NCBI GenBank assembly: GCA_964406375.1
Contig: CAYORM010000010.1
Coordinates: 1 to 64,000, forward strand
DNA length: 64,000 nucleotides
DNA from: CAYORM01 sp964406375
GTDB taxonomy: Bacteria > Pseudomonadota > Alphaproteobacteria > DSM-16000 > Inquilinaceae
Reading direction: 5' to 3'
Shown here in pieces: positions 25,357-33,958 of the stretch (within the stretch, counting starts at the first letter, position 1; the number at the start of each line of letters is the position of its first letter). The notes beneath the pieces were generated by a model. It did not search any database and was not told the origin of the DNA. It worked only from the letters and a program-made list of their open reading frames with translations. The position numbers and the translations under genes are program-made.

Positions 25357-26388
25357 TCAGTGCTGGTCGGGGAACAGGGTCGGCTCCCAGACCGGGCCGA
25401 TGGCGGCAGAGGCGGGCCCGTCGATTCGCACGGCGGTGACCGGCGCCATGGTGAAGGCCGAGACCGCCGGCGCCGCATCGGGCTGCTCGGCAACCAGCTC
25501 CGGGGCCGGCGTCGCGCTGGTCATCCACAGCGTGACCTCATCGGCCGGCGCATCGGCATCCGGCATGTCCGGCAGCGCGTTGGCCGGCGGTGCGGCCGGT
25601 GCCGGCGGCCCGTCCTCCGGATCATCGAAATCCGGGATGTCGAGCGTGGCCGCGCCGTCCTCGTTGATCAGCCCTTCGCGGTACTGCTGATAGAGGCTGC
25701 GGACCGTCGCGTAATAGTCGAGGGAGGTTGCCTCGAGCTCGTCGGTGGTATCGAGGCTCTGCGCGCGGGCGTCAACCACCCCGACCAGGAAGCGGGCGAT
25801 CTGCAGCTCGGTCAGCCCTTCGGCGCGCAGCGCCCAGCCCACCGGATCGGCGAGCGCATCGACGCCGCGCCCCACCGCGTCCCGCGGATTGGACGGACCC
25901 AGCAGCGGCAACACCAGATAGGGACCCGCATCGACACCCCAGACGGCGAGGGTCTGGCCGAAATCCTCCGTCTCATAGGCCAGCTCGGGTCGGATCTCTG
26001 CCGCCACGTCGACGATGCCGCCGATGCCAACGATCGTGTTCACGAAGAAGCGTTCGAAGGCGAGGCCGGCGCCCTCGGTGTCGCCCTGCAGCAGGTTGTT
26101 GGCGATGATCAGCGGCGATTCGAGGTTCCGCAGGAAACTGCGGATATTGTACTGCAACTGCGGCGGCACGACCGTGTCGTACACCACGGCCGTCGGGCGC
26201 AGCACGACCTCGTCGACCGCCTGATTGAAGCCGAACACCGCCCGGTTGAAGTTCTCGAGCGGATCGGCCGGATTGGCAGCCATGTCGCCGGGCGCCGAGG
26301 CACAGGCACCGAGCCCGGCCAGTCCCAGAGTAGCCCCCGCCAGCCGCAGAGCCCGTCCGCTTGTTCTCGTCAGCCTATCGCCTGGCAC
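25357..26388 (-). CDS. mlaA: Outer-membrane lipid asymmetry lipoprotein MlaA (VacJ)
   Basis: 343 residues from GTG 26388, preceded by AGAGGGG on the minus strand. A signal helix ends in the lipobox LGAC. The MlaA domain is clear: DPLENFNRAVFGFNQAVDEVVLRP in two parts, NNLLQGDTEGAGLAFERFFVNT, and FGQTLAVWGVDAGPYLVLPLLGPSNPRDAVG. MlaA removes mislocalised phospholipids from the outer leaflet of the outer membrane and hands them to MlaC. About 110 extra C-terminal residues rich in Asp, Pro and Ala are unusual. The rest of the Mla pathway is not in the window. A lipid A deacylase gene lies just upstream on the same strand; a weak inverted repeat (26453-26477) lies between them. Confidence 0.92.
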   Translation of the reverse strand: MPGDRLTRTSGRALRLAGATLGLAGLGACASAPGDMAANPADPLENFNRAVFGFNQAVDEVVLRPTAVVYDTVVPPQLQYNIRSFLRNLESPLIIANNLLQGDTEGAGLAFERFFVNTIVGIGGIVDVAAEIRPELAYETEDFGQTLAVWGVDAGPYLVLPLLGPSNPRDAVGRGVDALADPVGWALRAEGLTELQIARFLVGVVDARAQSLDTTDELEATSLDYYATVRSLYQQYREGLINEDGAATLDIPDFDDPEDGPPAPAAPPANALPDMPDADAPADEVTLWMTSATPAPELVAEQPDAAPAVSAFTMAPVTAVRIDGPASAAIGPVWEPTLFPDQH

Positions 26389-26563
26389 GGAGCACCCCTC
26401 TCTCCACAACCGGCCAGAGCCGATCGTTTGTCCACGAACCGAATGTGCCCGGCCGGGGCTCGGAATCCAGCCCCCGGTACCGGGCATCGGCGAAATGCCG
26501 GACCAGTGTTGCATATCAGCAACATCGGCGGCCGCGGCGCCACGATTGGCGCGGCCCTTTCCG

Positions 26564-27169
26564 TCACTCGAATGGCAGCGACAAATTGAGCGAAATGATC
26601 TCGGTGCCAGGATTGATGTCGTCGATATTGGCATTCGAGATGTGGTGGTAGGCGACGCCGATGCGGGTGCCGCCGCCGAACTCATAGGCAGCCTCGAGCC
26701 CGCTGCGGAACTCGATTGCCGAACCCAGATCCCGGACATCACCGGGCTGGAAATATCCCACCGCCAGGCTGGGGGACAGAACCAGCCGGTCGGCGATCCG
26801 CACGTCGATCATGCCACCGCCATAGGCGTAGATCGAGCCGCCGGCACTGACTTCGACGCCCAGGATGGGTCGCAGGCCGATGAAGGCTTCGGGGAACCGC
26901 AGCTCGACGCGGCCCATGCCGTACTGCGTGTCGTCCTCATGACCGTCGAGCGATCCATAGAGGCCGGCCCCGACGGTGGCGGAGAAGGGCGTGTTCTCGA
27001 CGGTGCCGAAGGTGATCGTCTCCGGAGCCGCCAGCTCGCCGACCACACCGACCGCCACCGCGGCCGACATCGCCGCGGCCAGCATCAGGAAGTCGTTGTC
27101 GGCCACGGCCGGTGTCGCGGCCATGACGACCGCCGCCGACAGCGCCATGCTCTTGGCAACGATCTTCAC
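26564..27169 (-). CDS. pagL: PagL-type lipid A 3-O-deacylase
   Basis: 201 residues with a signal peptide ending AVA-DNDF. The C-terminal half is a small outer-membrane beta-barrel. The catalytic triad is visible as H176-x-S178 in YHHISNANI and E190, the same spacing as His126/Ser128/Glu140 of Pseudomonas PagL. The enzyme would remove the 3-position acyl chain of lipid A at the cell surface. The ATG overlaps the stop of the OmpA/MotB-like gene (27166-27169), tying it to that envelope operon. A hydrophobic stretch at residues 29-44 after the signal is unusual for PagL. Confidence 0.82.
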   Translation of the reverse strand: MKIVAKSMALSAAVVMAATPAVADNDFLMLAAAMSAAVAVGVVGELAAPETITFGTVENTPFSATVGAGLYGSLDGHEDDTQYGMGRVELRFPEAFIGLRPILGVEVSAGGSIYAYGGGMIDVRIADRLVLSPSLAVGYFQPGDVRDLGSAIEFRSGLEAAYEFGGGTRIGVAYHHISNANIDDINPGTEIISLNLSLPFE

Positions 27170-28944
27170 GGTTCGGCCTCCGGCGTTCGCGTGATGCTTT
27201 GGACCGCGCCGCCATCGGCGTCCGGCAACATGTCTGATGTCATCGAATCAGGCCCCCCAACGGTGGAGCCTAGCGTGTCGCCGGTCGGACCGCTATCGCT
27301 CGTATCACCGCGCGCGTCGAGGCGCAGCTCGATACGCCGATTGCGCGCATAGGCCTCCGGCGTGTCGGCAGGATCGATCGGCTGGAATTCGCCGAAGCCG
27401 GCGGCGGCCATGCGCTCCTCGGGGATGCCCTGTTCGGCGAGGAAGTAGAGGACCGACAAAGCGCGCTCGGTCGACAGCTCCCAGTTCGAGTTGAAGCGTG
27501 CGCCGAGCGTGATCGGCTGGCGGTCGGTATGACCGTCGATGCGCAGGATCCAGTCCACATCCGGCGGGATCTGCTGCGTGATCTCGGTCAGTGTCTGGGC
27601 GAAGGCGGCGAGCTGCTCGCGCCCGCCCTCCTGAAGATCGGCCGAGCCCAGGGCGAACAGGACCTCCGACTGGAAGATGAAGCGGTCGCCGACCACGCGC
27701 ACGCCCGGCTGGTCGCCCAGCACGTCGATGAGCTCGCCGAAAAAGGCCGAGCGCGAACGGCTGAGCTCATCGACCCGGCGCAGCAGCGCCTCGTTGAGGC
27801 GCGTCTCCAGGTTGGAGATCTCGACTTCACGATCGGTGACCGATGCCTCGGAGGCTTCGAGCGCCTCCTGCACACGCGCCAGCTCCTCCTGCAGCTCGGC
27901 CAAGCGTTCATCGAGCTGCCCGACACGGCTCTCCGCCGCGGCGAGCGCGTCCCGATTGGCGGTCAGGGCGGCCGTCGTGTCCTCGAGCGACCGCCGCAGC
28001 TCGGCGGCCTCCGTCTCCTTGGCTTCGAGCTGGCTCAGCAGCGCCAGCGCCTCCTCGTCGGGCGCGGCGAGCTGCGCTTCGAGCGACTGGGCGTGCTCGC
28101 GCATCGCCGCCAGCTCCTCCATCAGGCGATCGCGATCGGCCGTGGTGAGCCGCAGCGTCGTCTGCAGGGTCTCGACCTGCTCGACTGCATTGGCGAGCTC
28201 GAGGCCGAGGGCCTGCACGCGCGCCTCGCGCGCCGTGAGCGTCTCGCTGCTTGCCGTGAGTTCGGCTGACAGGGACGCGATCTGTTCGTCGCGCTCGGCG
28301 ATTGCGGCGTAGAGGTCGCGGATCTGTGTCTCCGACAGCTCGGCGCGGACACCGGCCTCCTCGGCCTCGGCGCGACTTGCTTCGAGGGCGAGGTCGAGGG
28401 CCGCCACCTGCAATTCGAGATCCTGGCGCGCCGCCTCCAGCGTCGCGAGCTCGGATTGCAGCCGCGCGATCTCGCGCAGCCGCTCGTCGAGCACCGTCTG
28501 ACTCGTCTGCAGCATCCGATCGGCGTCGAGGAGCTGCCGGGCCCGGTACTCACCGCCCGCGGTCAGGCTCTCGACCTGGCTTTCGGCCGCGGCGAGGCGT
28601 CGCTCGAGTTCCGCCTTCTCGGTCAGGAGGGAGGCCAGCTGACCGGCCAGGATGTCGCGCTCGGCGAGCGCCGCTTCGAGGTCGCTCGACACCCGGTCGA
28701 GCCGCTCGCCGAGATCGCGGCCGGCGCTGCTCTCGATCGACAGCCGGTCGCTTAGCTCCGCCACCTGGCGGTTCAGGCTGGTCACCATGTCGTCCCGGCC
28801 GCTGATCGCCGAGGTCAGGTAGAACTGCGCCACCAGGAAGATCATCAGCAGGAAGATCAGGACCATCAGCAGCGAGGACAGGGCGTCAACCCAGCCGGGC
28901 CAGACGTCCACCTCGCGCTGCCGCATCGCGTTGCGTCCTGCCAT
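27166..28944 (-). CDS. MotB/OmpA-like protein with a very long coiled coil
   Basis: 592 residues. A single N-terminal membrane helix begins at WPGWVDALSSLLMVLIFLL; D20 sits where MotB and TolR hold the proton-accepting aspartate. Residues about 50-400 are nearly continuous heptad coiled coil rich in Glu, Ala, Leu and Arg. Residues about 415-550 are an OmpA_C/MotB peptidoglycan-binding domain (RIDGHTDRQPI, NWELSTERALSV, AAAGFGEFQPI, RNRRIELRLD). A tail of 40 residues follows. The partner MotA/TolQ-like gene lies 41 nt upstream. Together they should be an ion-driven inner-membrane unit that reaches the cell wall. No flagellar gene is near. Specific role unknown. Confidence 0.85.
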   Translation of the reverse strand: MAGRNAMRQREVDVWPGWVDALSSLLMVLIFLLMIFLVAQFYLTSAISGRDDMVTSLNRQVAELSDRLSIESSAGRDLGERLDRVSSDLEAALAERDILAGQLASLLTEKAELERRLAAAESQVESLTAGGEYRARQLLDADRMLQTSQTVLDERLREIARLQSELATLEAARQDLELQVAALDLALEASRAEAEEAGVRAELSETQIRDLYAAIAERDEQIASLSAELTASSETLTAREARVQALGLELANAVEQVETLQTTLRLTTADRDRLMEELAAMREHAQSLEAQLAAPDEEALALLSQLEAKETEAAELRRSLEDTTAALTANRDALAAAESRVGQLDERLAELQEELARVQEALEASEASVTDREVEISNLETRLNEALLRRVDELSRSRSAFFGELIDVLGDQPGVRVVGDRFIFQSEVLFALGSADLQEGGREQLAAFAQTLTEITQQIPPDVDWILRIDGHTDRQPITLGARFNSNWELSTERALSVLYFLAEQGIPEERMAAAGFGEFQPIDPADTPEAYARNRRIELRLDARGDTSDSGPTGDTLGSTVGGPDSMTSDMLPDADGGAVQSITRTPEAEP

Positions 28945-28985
28945 GATCGCGCCCCTGCCTGTTCCGCCGCCTGCTCAGCGACCCG

Positions 28986-30209
28986 TCAGCGCGGCTGCGT
29001 CTCGTCGGCCACGGCCGCGATCGTCCGCGCCAGGAGCTTGATCTCGTGGCGGATTTCCTTGGAGAGCTGGTTGCGGGCCGTCGCCGTCTCGTCGACCAGC
29101 CGCCGCGCCGTCGCATCGAGGTTGCGGAGATGGGCGAGCACCTCCTCGTCATTGCCGATGCGGTTGCTCTGCAGCATCTCGTGCAGCGCCAGCAGGATCG
29201 GCTTCAGGCTGGCCTGGCTCTCGGCGATCGAGATGAGGACGCCACGCTGCGCCGTCAGGTTCTCATTGAGCGTGCCGAGACGCTCGGCGATCGTCGCCAT
29301 CACCGTGTCGGCCTGCAGGCGCTGCTCCTCGGTGCTCTGGGCGACCTGCAGCAGCGTCTCCAGATTCTCCGCCGTCTGCGCCACCACGGCCTCGATATAG
29401 GCGGGGGCGGCGACATCGGTGAGCTCGAGCGGGCGGGCGGCGGCCGGCGCCTGCACCCCCGCGCCCGTCTCCTGCGTCTGGGTCAGGACGGTGTTCGAGG
29501 ACAGCCAGTCTTCGAGATCATTGAAGAACCGGTTCTGCGCCTGCCCGACCTGCAGCTCGAGAAAGCCAAGCGTCAGCGAGCCGGCAAGGCCGAACAGCGA
29601 GGAGGAGAAGGCCGTGCCCATGCCGAGGAGCGGCGTCTCGAGCCCGTCCTTGAGGTTCCGGAACATAGCCCCGACATCGGTACCGTCGAGCGACAGACCG
29701 CGGATGACGCCACCGGCGGCGTTCACCGTCTCGAGCAGACCCCAGAAGGTGCCGAGCAGACCGAGGAAGATCAGGAGACCGATGAGATAGCGCGAGATCT
29801 CGCGGCCTTCCGTCAGACGGTCGCTGATCCCGTCGAGGAGCGAGCGCATCACCGGGGCGGTGAGGGTGAAGCGGCCGCCATGCTCGTCGAGCGCACGGGC
29901 GACCGGGGTCAGCAGGCGCGGCCGCCGGTTCGGGATGGCGCCGCGGCCCATCAGCGCGTTCATCCAGGCGATGTCCGGCGCAAGGTTCATCACCGCCCGG
30001 AAGCTGAACGCGATGCCGAAGGCGAGGACGGCAAGGATCACGCTGTTGAGCGCCGGGTTGGCGGCGAAGGCCGCCAACAGCCCGGGTCCGAGCAACGCCG
30101 CTACGATGGCGACGGCCACCACGAAGCCGATCATCCGGGCCAGATAGCGCCCGGGGCTCGTCACTGCCTGCCGGCGGGTCCGCGGCCGCTCCTCTCCCGC
30201 AACCGTCAT
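28986..30209 (-). CDS. MotA/TolQ/ExbB-family proton-channel-like protein
   Basis: 407 residues from ATG 30209 with GGGGA upstream; an in-frame start 29 codons earlier overlaps the preceding gene and is rejected. Membrane helices lie near 27-50, 55-75, 143-165 and 205-230. Family motifs include LIGLLIFLGLLGTFWGLLETV and LLGMGTAFSSSLFGLAGSL. The C-terminal 160 residues are a helical, coiled-coil-like cytoplasmic tail, longer than in TolQ or ExbB. It forms the stator-type channel for the MotB-like protein that follows. Such pairs recur in alphaproteobacteria beside suhB and efp, as here (recalled, not searched). Confidence 0.85.
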   Translation of the reverse strand: MTVAGEERPRTRRQAVTSPGRYLARMIGFVVAVAIVAALLGPGLLAAFAANPALNSVILAVLAFGIAFSFRAVMNLAPDIAWMNALMGRGAIPNRRPRLLTPVARALDEHGGRFTLTAPVMRSLLDGISDRLTEGREISRYLIGLLIFLGLLGTFWGLLETVNAAGGVIRGLSLDGTDVGAMFRNLKDGLETPLLGMGTAFSSSLFGLAGSLTLGFLELQVGQAQNRFFNDLEDWLSSNTVLTQTQETGAGVQAPAAARPLELTDVAAPAYIEAVVAQTAENLETLLQVAQSTEEQRLQADTVMATIAERLGTLNENLTAQRGVLISIAESQASLKPILLALHEMLQSNRIGNDEEVLAHLRNLDATARRLVDETATARNQLSKEIRHEIKLLARTIAAVADETQPR

Positions 30210-30234
30210 GCGCAATCCCCGTCGGTCTGGATCA

Positions 30235-31131
30235 CTACCGGATGATGACGTCGACGCGGTCCGCCGGTCCCTCGGCGGCGGTGTTGCCGAGCGCACGGAC
30301 GTCGATGCGCGCGCTCGGCACCCCCTGGTCGATCAGATAGCCGCGCACCCCCAGCGCGCGGTCGAGTGACAGGCGCCGGGCATGGGCCGCGAGGTCGGGC
30401 GTGCCGGAGGCATAGGCGCGGATCTCGATGCGCCGCCCGCCATCGGCGATGGTCTCGGCGAGCCCGGCGAGCGCCTGGCGCACCGCCTCGTCGACGGCGT
30501 CGGACCCCGAGGCGTAGAGAAGGCGCAGCCCGTCCTCGCCCGGCAGGCTCACCACGGTTTCGTCGGGTGGCGGCTGCACCCGCGCCATCGGCGGCGGCTC
30601 GGGCGCGATCGTCGCGCCGAGCGGCGGCGGCAGCCCGTCCGGGCCGAGCTCGGTCTCGATCGACAGGGTGGTGCCGAGCGGCGAGGGCGGGATCTCGCTG
30701 CGTCCGGCCGGCGGCCGGACGGCAAGCTCGACCGGCTCCTCCGGCGGATCCTCGAACGGATCCTCGAACAGCGGATCGATGGGATCGATCGACGCGATGG
30801 GGTCGGCCGACGCACCGGCATCGGCGACCGTGTCGCCGTCATCCGCCGTCTCGCCGGTGATGTCGGCAACCGGCGCGTCGGCCACGGGATCGGCGGGCCG
30901 ATCGACCGCCAACTCGGCGATACGCTGATCCGGCAGGGCAGGGGGCAACGGTACCGCGACAGGCGACCCATCGGGCTGGAACAGCCGCGCATCCTGGGCG
31001 ACGGCTCCCGGGATGGCGGATGCGAACAGCAGCGCTGCGAACAGCGACCCCGCAACCCCGCCGCCAATGCGGCGCCTCGGCGCTCCGCCCGTCGGGCCCG
31101 ACCCCCCGGGCACCGTCACGTCACGGCCCAT
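30235..31131 (-). CDS. Secreted OmpA-like domain protein
   Basis: 298 residues from ATG 31131; the frame is open 28 codons further but without signal-like features. The signal peptide ends AVAQ-DARL. A middle of about 150 residues is rich in Asp, Pro and Glu, including the repetitive IDPIDPLFEDPFEDPPEEP. The C-terminal OmpA-like domain (about 200-298) has LLYASGSDAVDEAV, IEIRAYASGTPDLAAHARRLSLDRAL and ALGNT. It is small and lacks some consensus peptidoglycan contacts. It is the first of the three envelope genes and lies 25 nt before the MotA-like gene, so it may dock with that complex. Confidence 0.72.
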   Translation of the reverse strand: MGRDVTVPGGSGPTGGAPRRRIGGGVAGSLFAALLFASAIPGAVAQDARLFQPDGSPVAVPLPPALPDQRIAELAVDRPADPVADAPVADITGETADDGDTVADAGASADPIASIDPIDPLFEDPFEDPPEEPVELAVRPPAGRSEIPPSPLGTTLSIETELGPDGLPPPLGATIAPEPPPMARVQPPPDETVVSLPGEDGLRLLYASGSDAVDEAVRQALAGLAETIADGGRRIEIRAYASGTPDLAAHARRLSLDRALGVRGYLIDQGVPSARIDVRALGNTAAEGPADRVDVIIR

Positions 31132-31238
31132 CGGCTTCGTCCTGCAACCCCTTGCCCGATATACCCCATCGCTCGGCGGGCACACAATCCGGCCGGTTCG
31201 CGCCAGCAAAGCCATCGGGCGGCGGACATCCGACGGCC

Positions 31239-32054
31239 TCAGCCGGCCGCGGCGGACGGATTGGCACGCGCGAGGGCGGAGACCAGCAGCTTGTGGATGG
31301 GGATGTTGCCGGCGACGACCGCGCCCGCGTGGAGGGGGAAGGACCGTCCGTCGCGGCCAGTGGCAAGACCGCCTGCCTCCTGCACCAGCACGATCCCGGC
31401 GGCGATGTCCCAGGGGTAGACGCCGCTCTCCCAGAAGCCGTCGAACCGTCCGGCGGCCACATAGGCGAGATCGAGCGCCGCCGCACCCATGCGCCGGATG
31501 CCGGCGACCTGTGGCATCACGACGGCCATGTCACGCATGTAGGCCGGTTTGTCGGCCTTGCTGCCGAGGAAGGGGATGCCGGTGCCGATCAGCGCATCGG
31601 CGAAGGCGGACCGGGCGGAGACCCGCAGCCGACGATCGTTGAGATAGCTTCCCGCGCCCTTCTCGGCCCAGTAGAGCTCGTCGGTCACCGGGTTGAAGAC
31701 GACACCCGCCACGATCTCCCCGGCCTGCTCCATGGCGATCGAGATGGCGAAATGCGGGACCCCGTGCAGGAAGTTCGAGGTGCCGTCGAGCGGATCGACG
31801 ATCCAGCGCCGGCCCTCGTCATCACCGCCGGTCTCGCCGCTCTCCTCCATCAGCAGCCCGAAGCGCGGCCGGGCGCGCATCAGCTCCTCCTTGAGGATCG
31901 TCTCGGCCTTGAGGTCGGCCGCCGAGACGAAATCCGCCGGCCCCTTGCGGCTGACCTGAAGGGCCTCGACCTCACCGAAATCGCGGACGAGGCTGCGCCC
32001 CGCCTTCTGCGCGGCGCGGATCATGACGGTGATGAGGGCGGAGCGGACGGCCAT
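31239..32054 (-). CDS. suhB: Inositol monophosphatase family protein (SuhB-like)
   Basis: 271 residues, the usual length. The Mg-binding motifs are present: E in LLMEESGE, WIVDPLDGTSNFLHG, and the late ESGVYPWDIAAGIVLVQEAGG. The enzyme dephosphorylates inositol-1-phosphate or related sugar phosphates; SuhB of E. coli also joins rRNA antitermination complexes. It lies 42 nt after efp on the minus strand and 107 nt before the OmpA-like gene, so a shared transcript with efp is likely. Confidence 0.92.
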   Translation of the reverse strand: MAVRSALITVMIRAAQKAGRSLVRDFGEVEALQVSRKGPADFVSAADLKAETILKEELMRARPRFGLLMEESGETGGDDEGRRWIVDPLDGTSNFLHGVPHFAISIAMEQAGEIVAGVVFNPVTDELYWAEKGAGSYLNDRRLRVSARSAFADALIGTGIPFLGSKADKPAYMRDMAVVMPQVAGIRRMGAAALDLAYVAAGRFDGFWESGVYPWDIAAGIVLVQEAGGLATGRDGRSFPLHAGAVVAGNIPIHKLLVSALARANPSAAAG

Positions 32055-32096
32055 GCTTCTGTCTTCTGTTGGCGCGCGATCGCGCGGGCGCGCGCC

Positions 32097-32663
32097 TCAA
32101 TCCTTGGCGCGTTCGAGATAGGTACCGTCGGCGGTGTTGACGACGATCCGGGTACCCGAGGAGATGTGCGGCGGCACCATGACGCGCACTCCGTTCTCCA
32201 GCACCGCCGGCTTGTAGGAGGAAGAGGCGGTCTGGCCCTTCACCACCGGATCGGCTTCCGCGATCGTCATCGTGACGGTCGGCGGCAGCTCGACCGACAG
32301 CGGCGAGCCCTCATAGAGCGTCACCGTGCAGACCATGCCCTCCTGCAGGAAGCGGCCCGGCTCGCCGATCGTGTCCATCGGCACCTGGATCTGCTCGAAG
32401 CTCTCATTGTCCATGAAGGTGCAGACATCCCCCTCGGCATAGAGGAACTGCATCTCCTGCTCGTCCAGCCGGGCCCGCTCGACCGTCTCCTGCGTACGGA
32501 AGCGGTTCTGCGTCTTGGTCCCGGTCCGCACATCCTTCATTTCGACCTGGATGACGGCGTTGCCCTTGCCCGGCTGAATGATCTCGATCTTGGTCACGAG
32601 CATCAGCTTGTTCTCGTATTCGAGCACGTTGCCGGGACGGATGGTGATGGCAGTGACCTTCAT
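32097..32663 (-). CDS. efp: Translation elongation factor P
   Basis: 188 residues, three beta-barrel domains. The modifiable loop is intact: Lys33 in IQPGKGNA. EF-P enters the ribosomal E site and relieves stalling at polyproline motifs. The lysine-type loop with a divergent epmA gene 180 bp away shows that this is the beta-lysylated class. The C-terminal half keeps VPPHISSGTRIVVNTADGTYLERAKD-type sequence (residues about 164-188). The start ATG 32663 is clear. Confidence 0.97.
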   Translation of the reverse strand: MKVTAITIRPGNVLEYENKLMLVTKIEIIQPGKGNAVIQVEMKDVRTGTKTQNRFRTQETVERARLDEQEMQFLYAEGDVCTFMDNESFEQIQVPMDTIGEPGRFLQEGMVCTVTLYEGSPLSVELPPTVTMTIAEADPVVKGQTASSSYKPAVLENGVRVMVPPHISSGTRIVVNTADGTYLERAKD

Positions 32664-32843
32664 GGCGAGCCGCGGCCTCGTCTAGTCTTGTGGGTGCGCA
32701 GGGGTCCGGAGTGGGCGCGGACCCTACCAGCAAGGCCGGGGGCGTGGCAATCCGAGGGATCGCGCGGGGCCTGCGGCGCAACTGGGATGCTGCGGGACGT
32801 GATCACCCTTTCCCCTGCCGGTCAGAGCGGCTACCGGTGCTTC

Positions 32844-33953
32844 ATGAGCACGACACGGCAGATCGAGGAGGCGCTCGGCGTCGCCGGGCGGTGGTGGCGG
32901 CGCGACGGCTTCGACCGGCGGCGCCCGTTTCTCGAGGCGCGGGCGCGGATCCTCGCAGCACTGCGAAGCGTGTTCACCGAGGCGGACTTCGTGGAGGTCG
33001 ACACGCCGGCGCTGCAGGTCTCGCCGGGGCTCGAGCCGCATCTCGTCGCCTTCGAGACCGAGCTGCGCGGTCCGCATCCGGAGGACCGGGCGCGGCTCTA
33101 TCTGCATACCAGCCCGGAATTCGCGATGAAGAAGCTGCTCGTGGCGGGGATGGAACGGATCGTTCAGATCAGCCACGTCTTCCGTAACGCCGAGCGCTCG
33201 GCGACCCACCACCCCGAATTCATGATGATCGAATGGTATCGGGCCGGTGCCGGATATCGCGCGCTGATACCGGATTGCGAGCGCGTCCTGCGTGCCGCCG
33301 CCGCCGCGGCGGGGCGGCAGCATCTCACCTGGCGCGGTGCGCATTGCGATCCGGCGCAGCCCTGCGAGGTCATCACCGTCGCGGAGGCCTTCGCGCGGGC
33401 AACCGGCATCGACCTGCTTGCGACCGCACCGGACCCCCGGACCCCGCGGGTCGCCGATCTCGACCGCGAGACCGCACGGATCGGCATCCCCGCCCGGCCC
33501 GGGGATCGCTGGGAGGATCTGTTCTTCCGGGTCTTCCTCGAGCGCATCGAGCCGACGCTGGGCATCGGCCGGCCGACGGTACTTGTCGACTGGCCGGTCT
33601 CGATGGCGGCGCTGTCGCGGCCGAGCGCGGCCGACCCGCGCGTTGCGGAGCGGTTCGAGCTCTATGTCTGCGGGCTCGAACTCGCCAACGCGTTCGGCGA
33701 ACTGACGGACCCCGTGATCCAGGCGCGGCGTTTCGAGGCGGACATGGATCTGAAGGCGGAGCTGTACGGCGTGCGATATCCGATTGACGACGATTTCCTC
33801 GCGGCCCTCGACCCCGACCGCGGTGGCGGCTTGCCGGAGAGCGCGGGCATCGCGCTCGGCTTCGACCGGCTGGTGATGCTGGCCACCGGAGCGGAGCACA
33901 TCGAGGACGTGCTGTGGGCGCCCGTCGTCGGCCGAATGGCGGGGCGGGGCTGA
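32844..33953 (+). CDS. epmA: EF-P lysyl ligase EpmA (GenX/PoxA)
   Basis: 369 residues from ATG 32844. The frame is open for 600 more codons upstream, but that part is antisense to suhB and efp. The protein is a class II lysyl-tRNA-synthetase catalytic core without an anticodon-binding domain: motif 1 region VEVDTPALQVSPG, motif 2 FRNAERSATHHPEFMMIEWYR (residues about 115-135), and motif 3 GIALGFDRLVMLATG near the end. EpmA attaches (R)-beta-lysine to the EF-P lysine. It is divergent from efp. The aminomutase EpmB and hydroxylase EpmC are not in the window. Confidence 0.93.
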   Translation: MSTTRQIEEALGVAGRWWRRDGFDRRRPFLEARARILAALRSVFTEADFVEVDTPALQVSPGLEPHLVAFETELRGPHPEDRARLYLHTSPEFAMKKLLVAGMERIVQISHVFRNAERSATHHPEFMMIEWYRAGAGYRALIPDCERVLRAAAAAAGRQHLTWRGAHCDPAQPCEVITVAEAFARATGIDLLATAPDPRTPRVADLDRETARIGIPARPGDRWEDLFFRVFLERIEPTLGIGRPTVLVDWPVSMAALSRPSAADPRVAERFELYVCGLELANAFGELTDPVIQARRFEADMDLKAELYGVRYPIDDDFLAALDPDRGGGLPESAGIALGFDRLVMLATGAEHIEDVLWAPVVGRMAGRG

Positions 33954-33958
33954 CCGGC

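Noticed and set aside
26453..26477. Terminator between pagL and mlaA
   Set aside because: The repeat is imperfect (8-9 bp with a bulge) and has no T-run; kept only as a note in the mlaA entry.
27166..30209. Zorya defence system (ZorA/ZorB)
   Set aside because: The stator pair is similar in principle, but no ZorC, ZorD or ZorE nuclease/helicase gene is present, and the long coiled coil is in the B rather than the A subunit. The context is envelope maintenance.
28986..30209. Flagellar motor MotA
   Set aside because: No flagellar or chemotaxis genes nearby, and the C-terminal tail differs from MotA.
31020..32843. Open plus-strand frame of about 600 codons upstream of and in frame with epmA
   Set aside because: It is antisense to suhB and efp, has shadow-like composition, and no conserved motifs. 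The real EpmA starts at ATG 32844.
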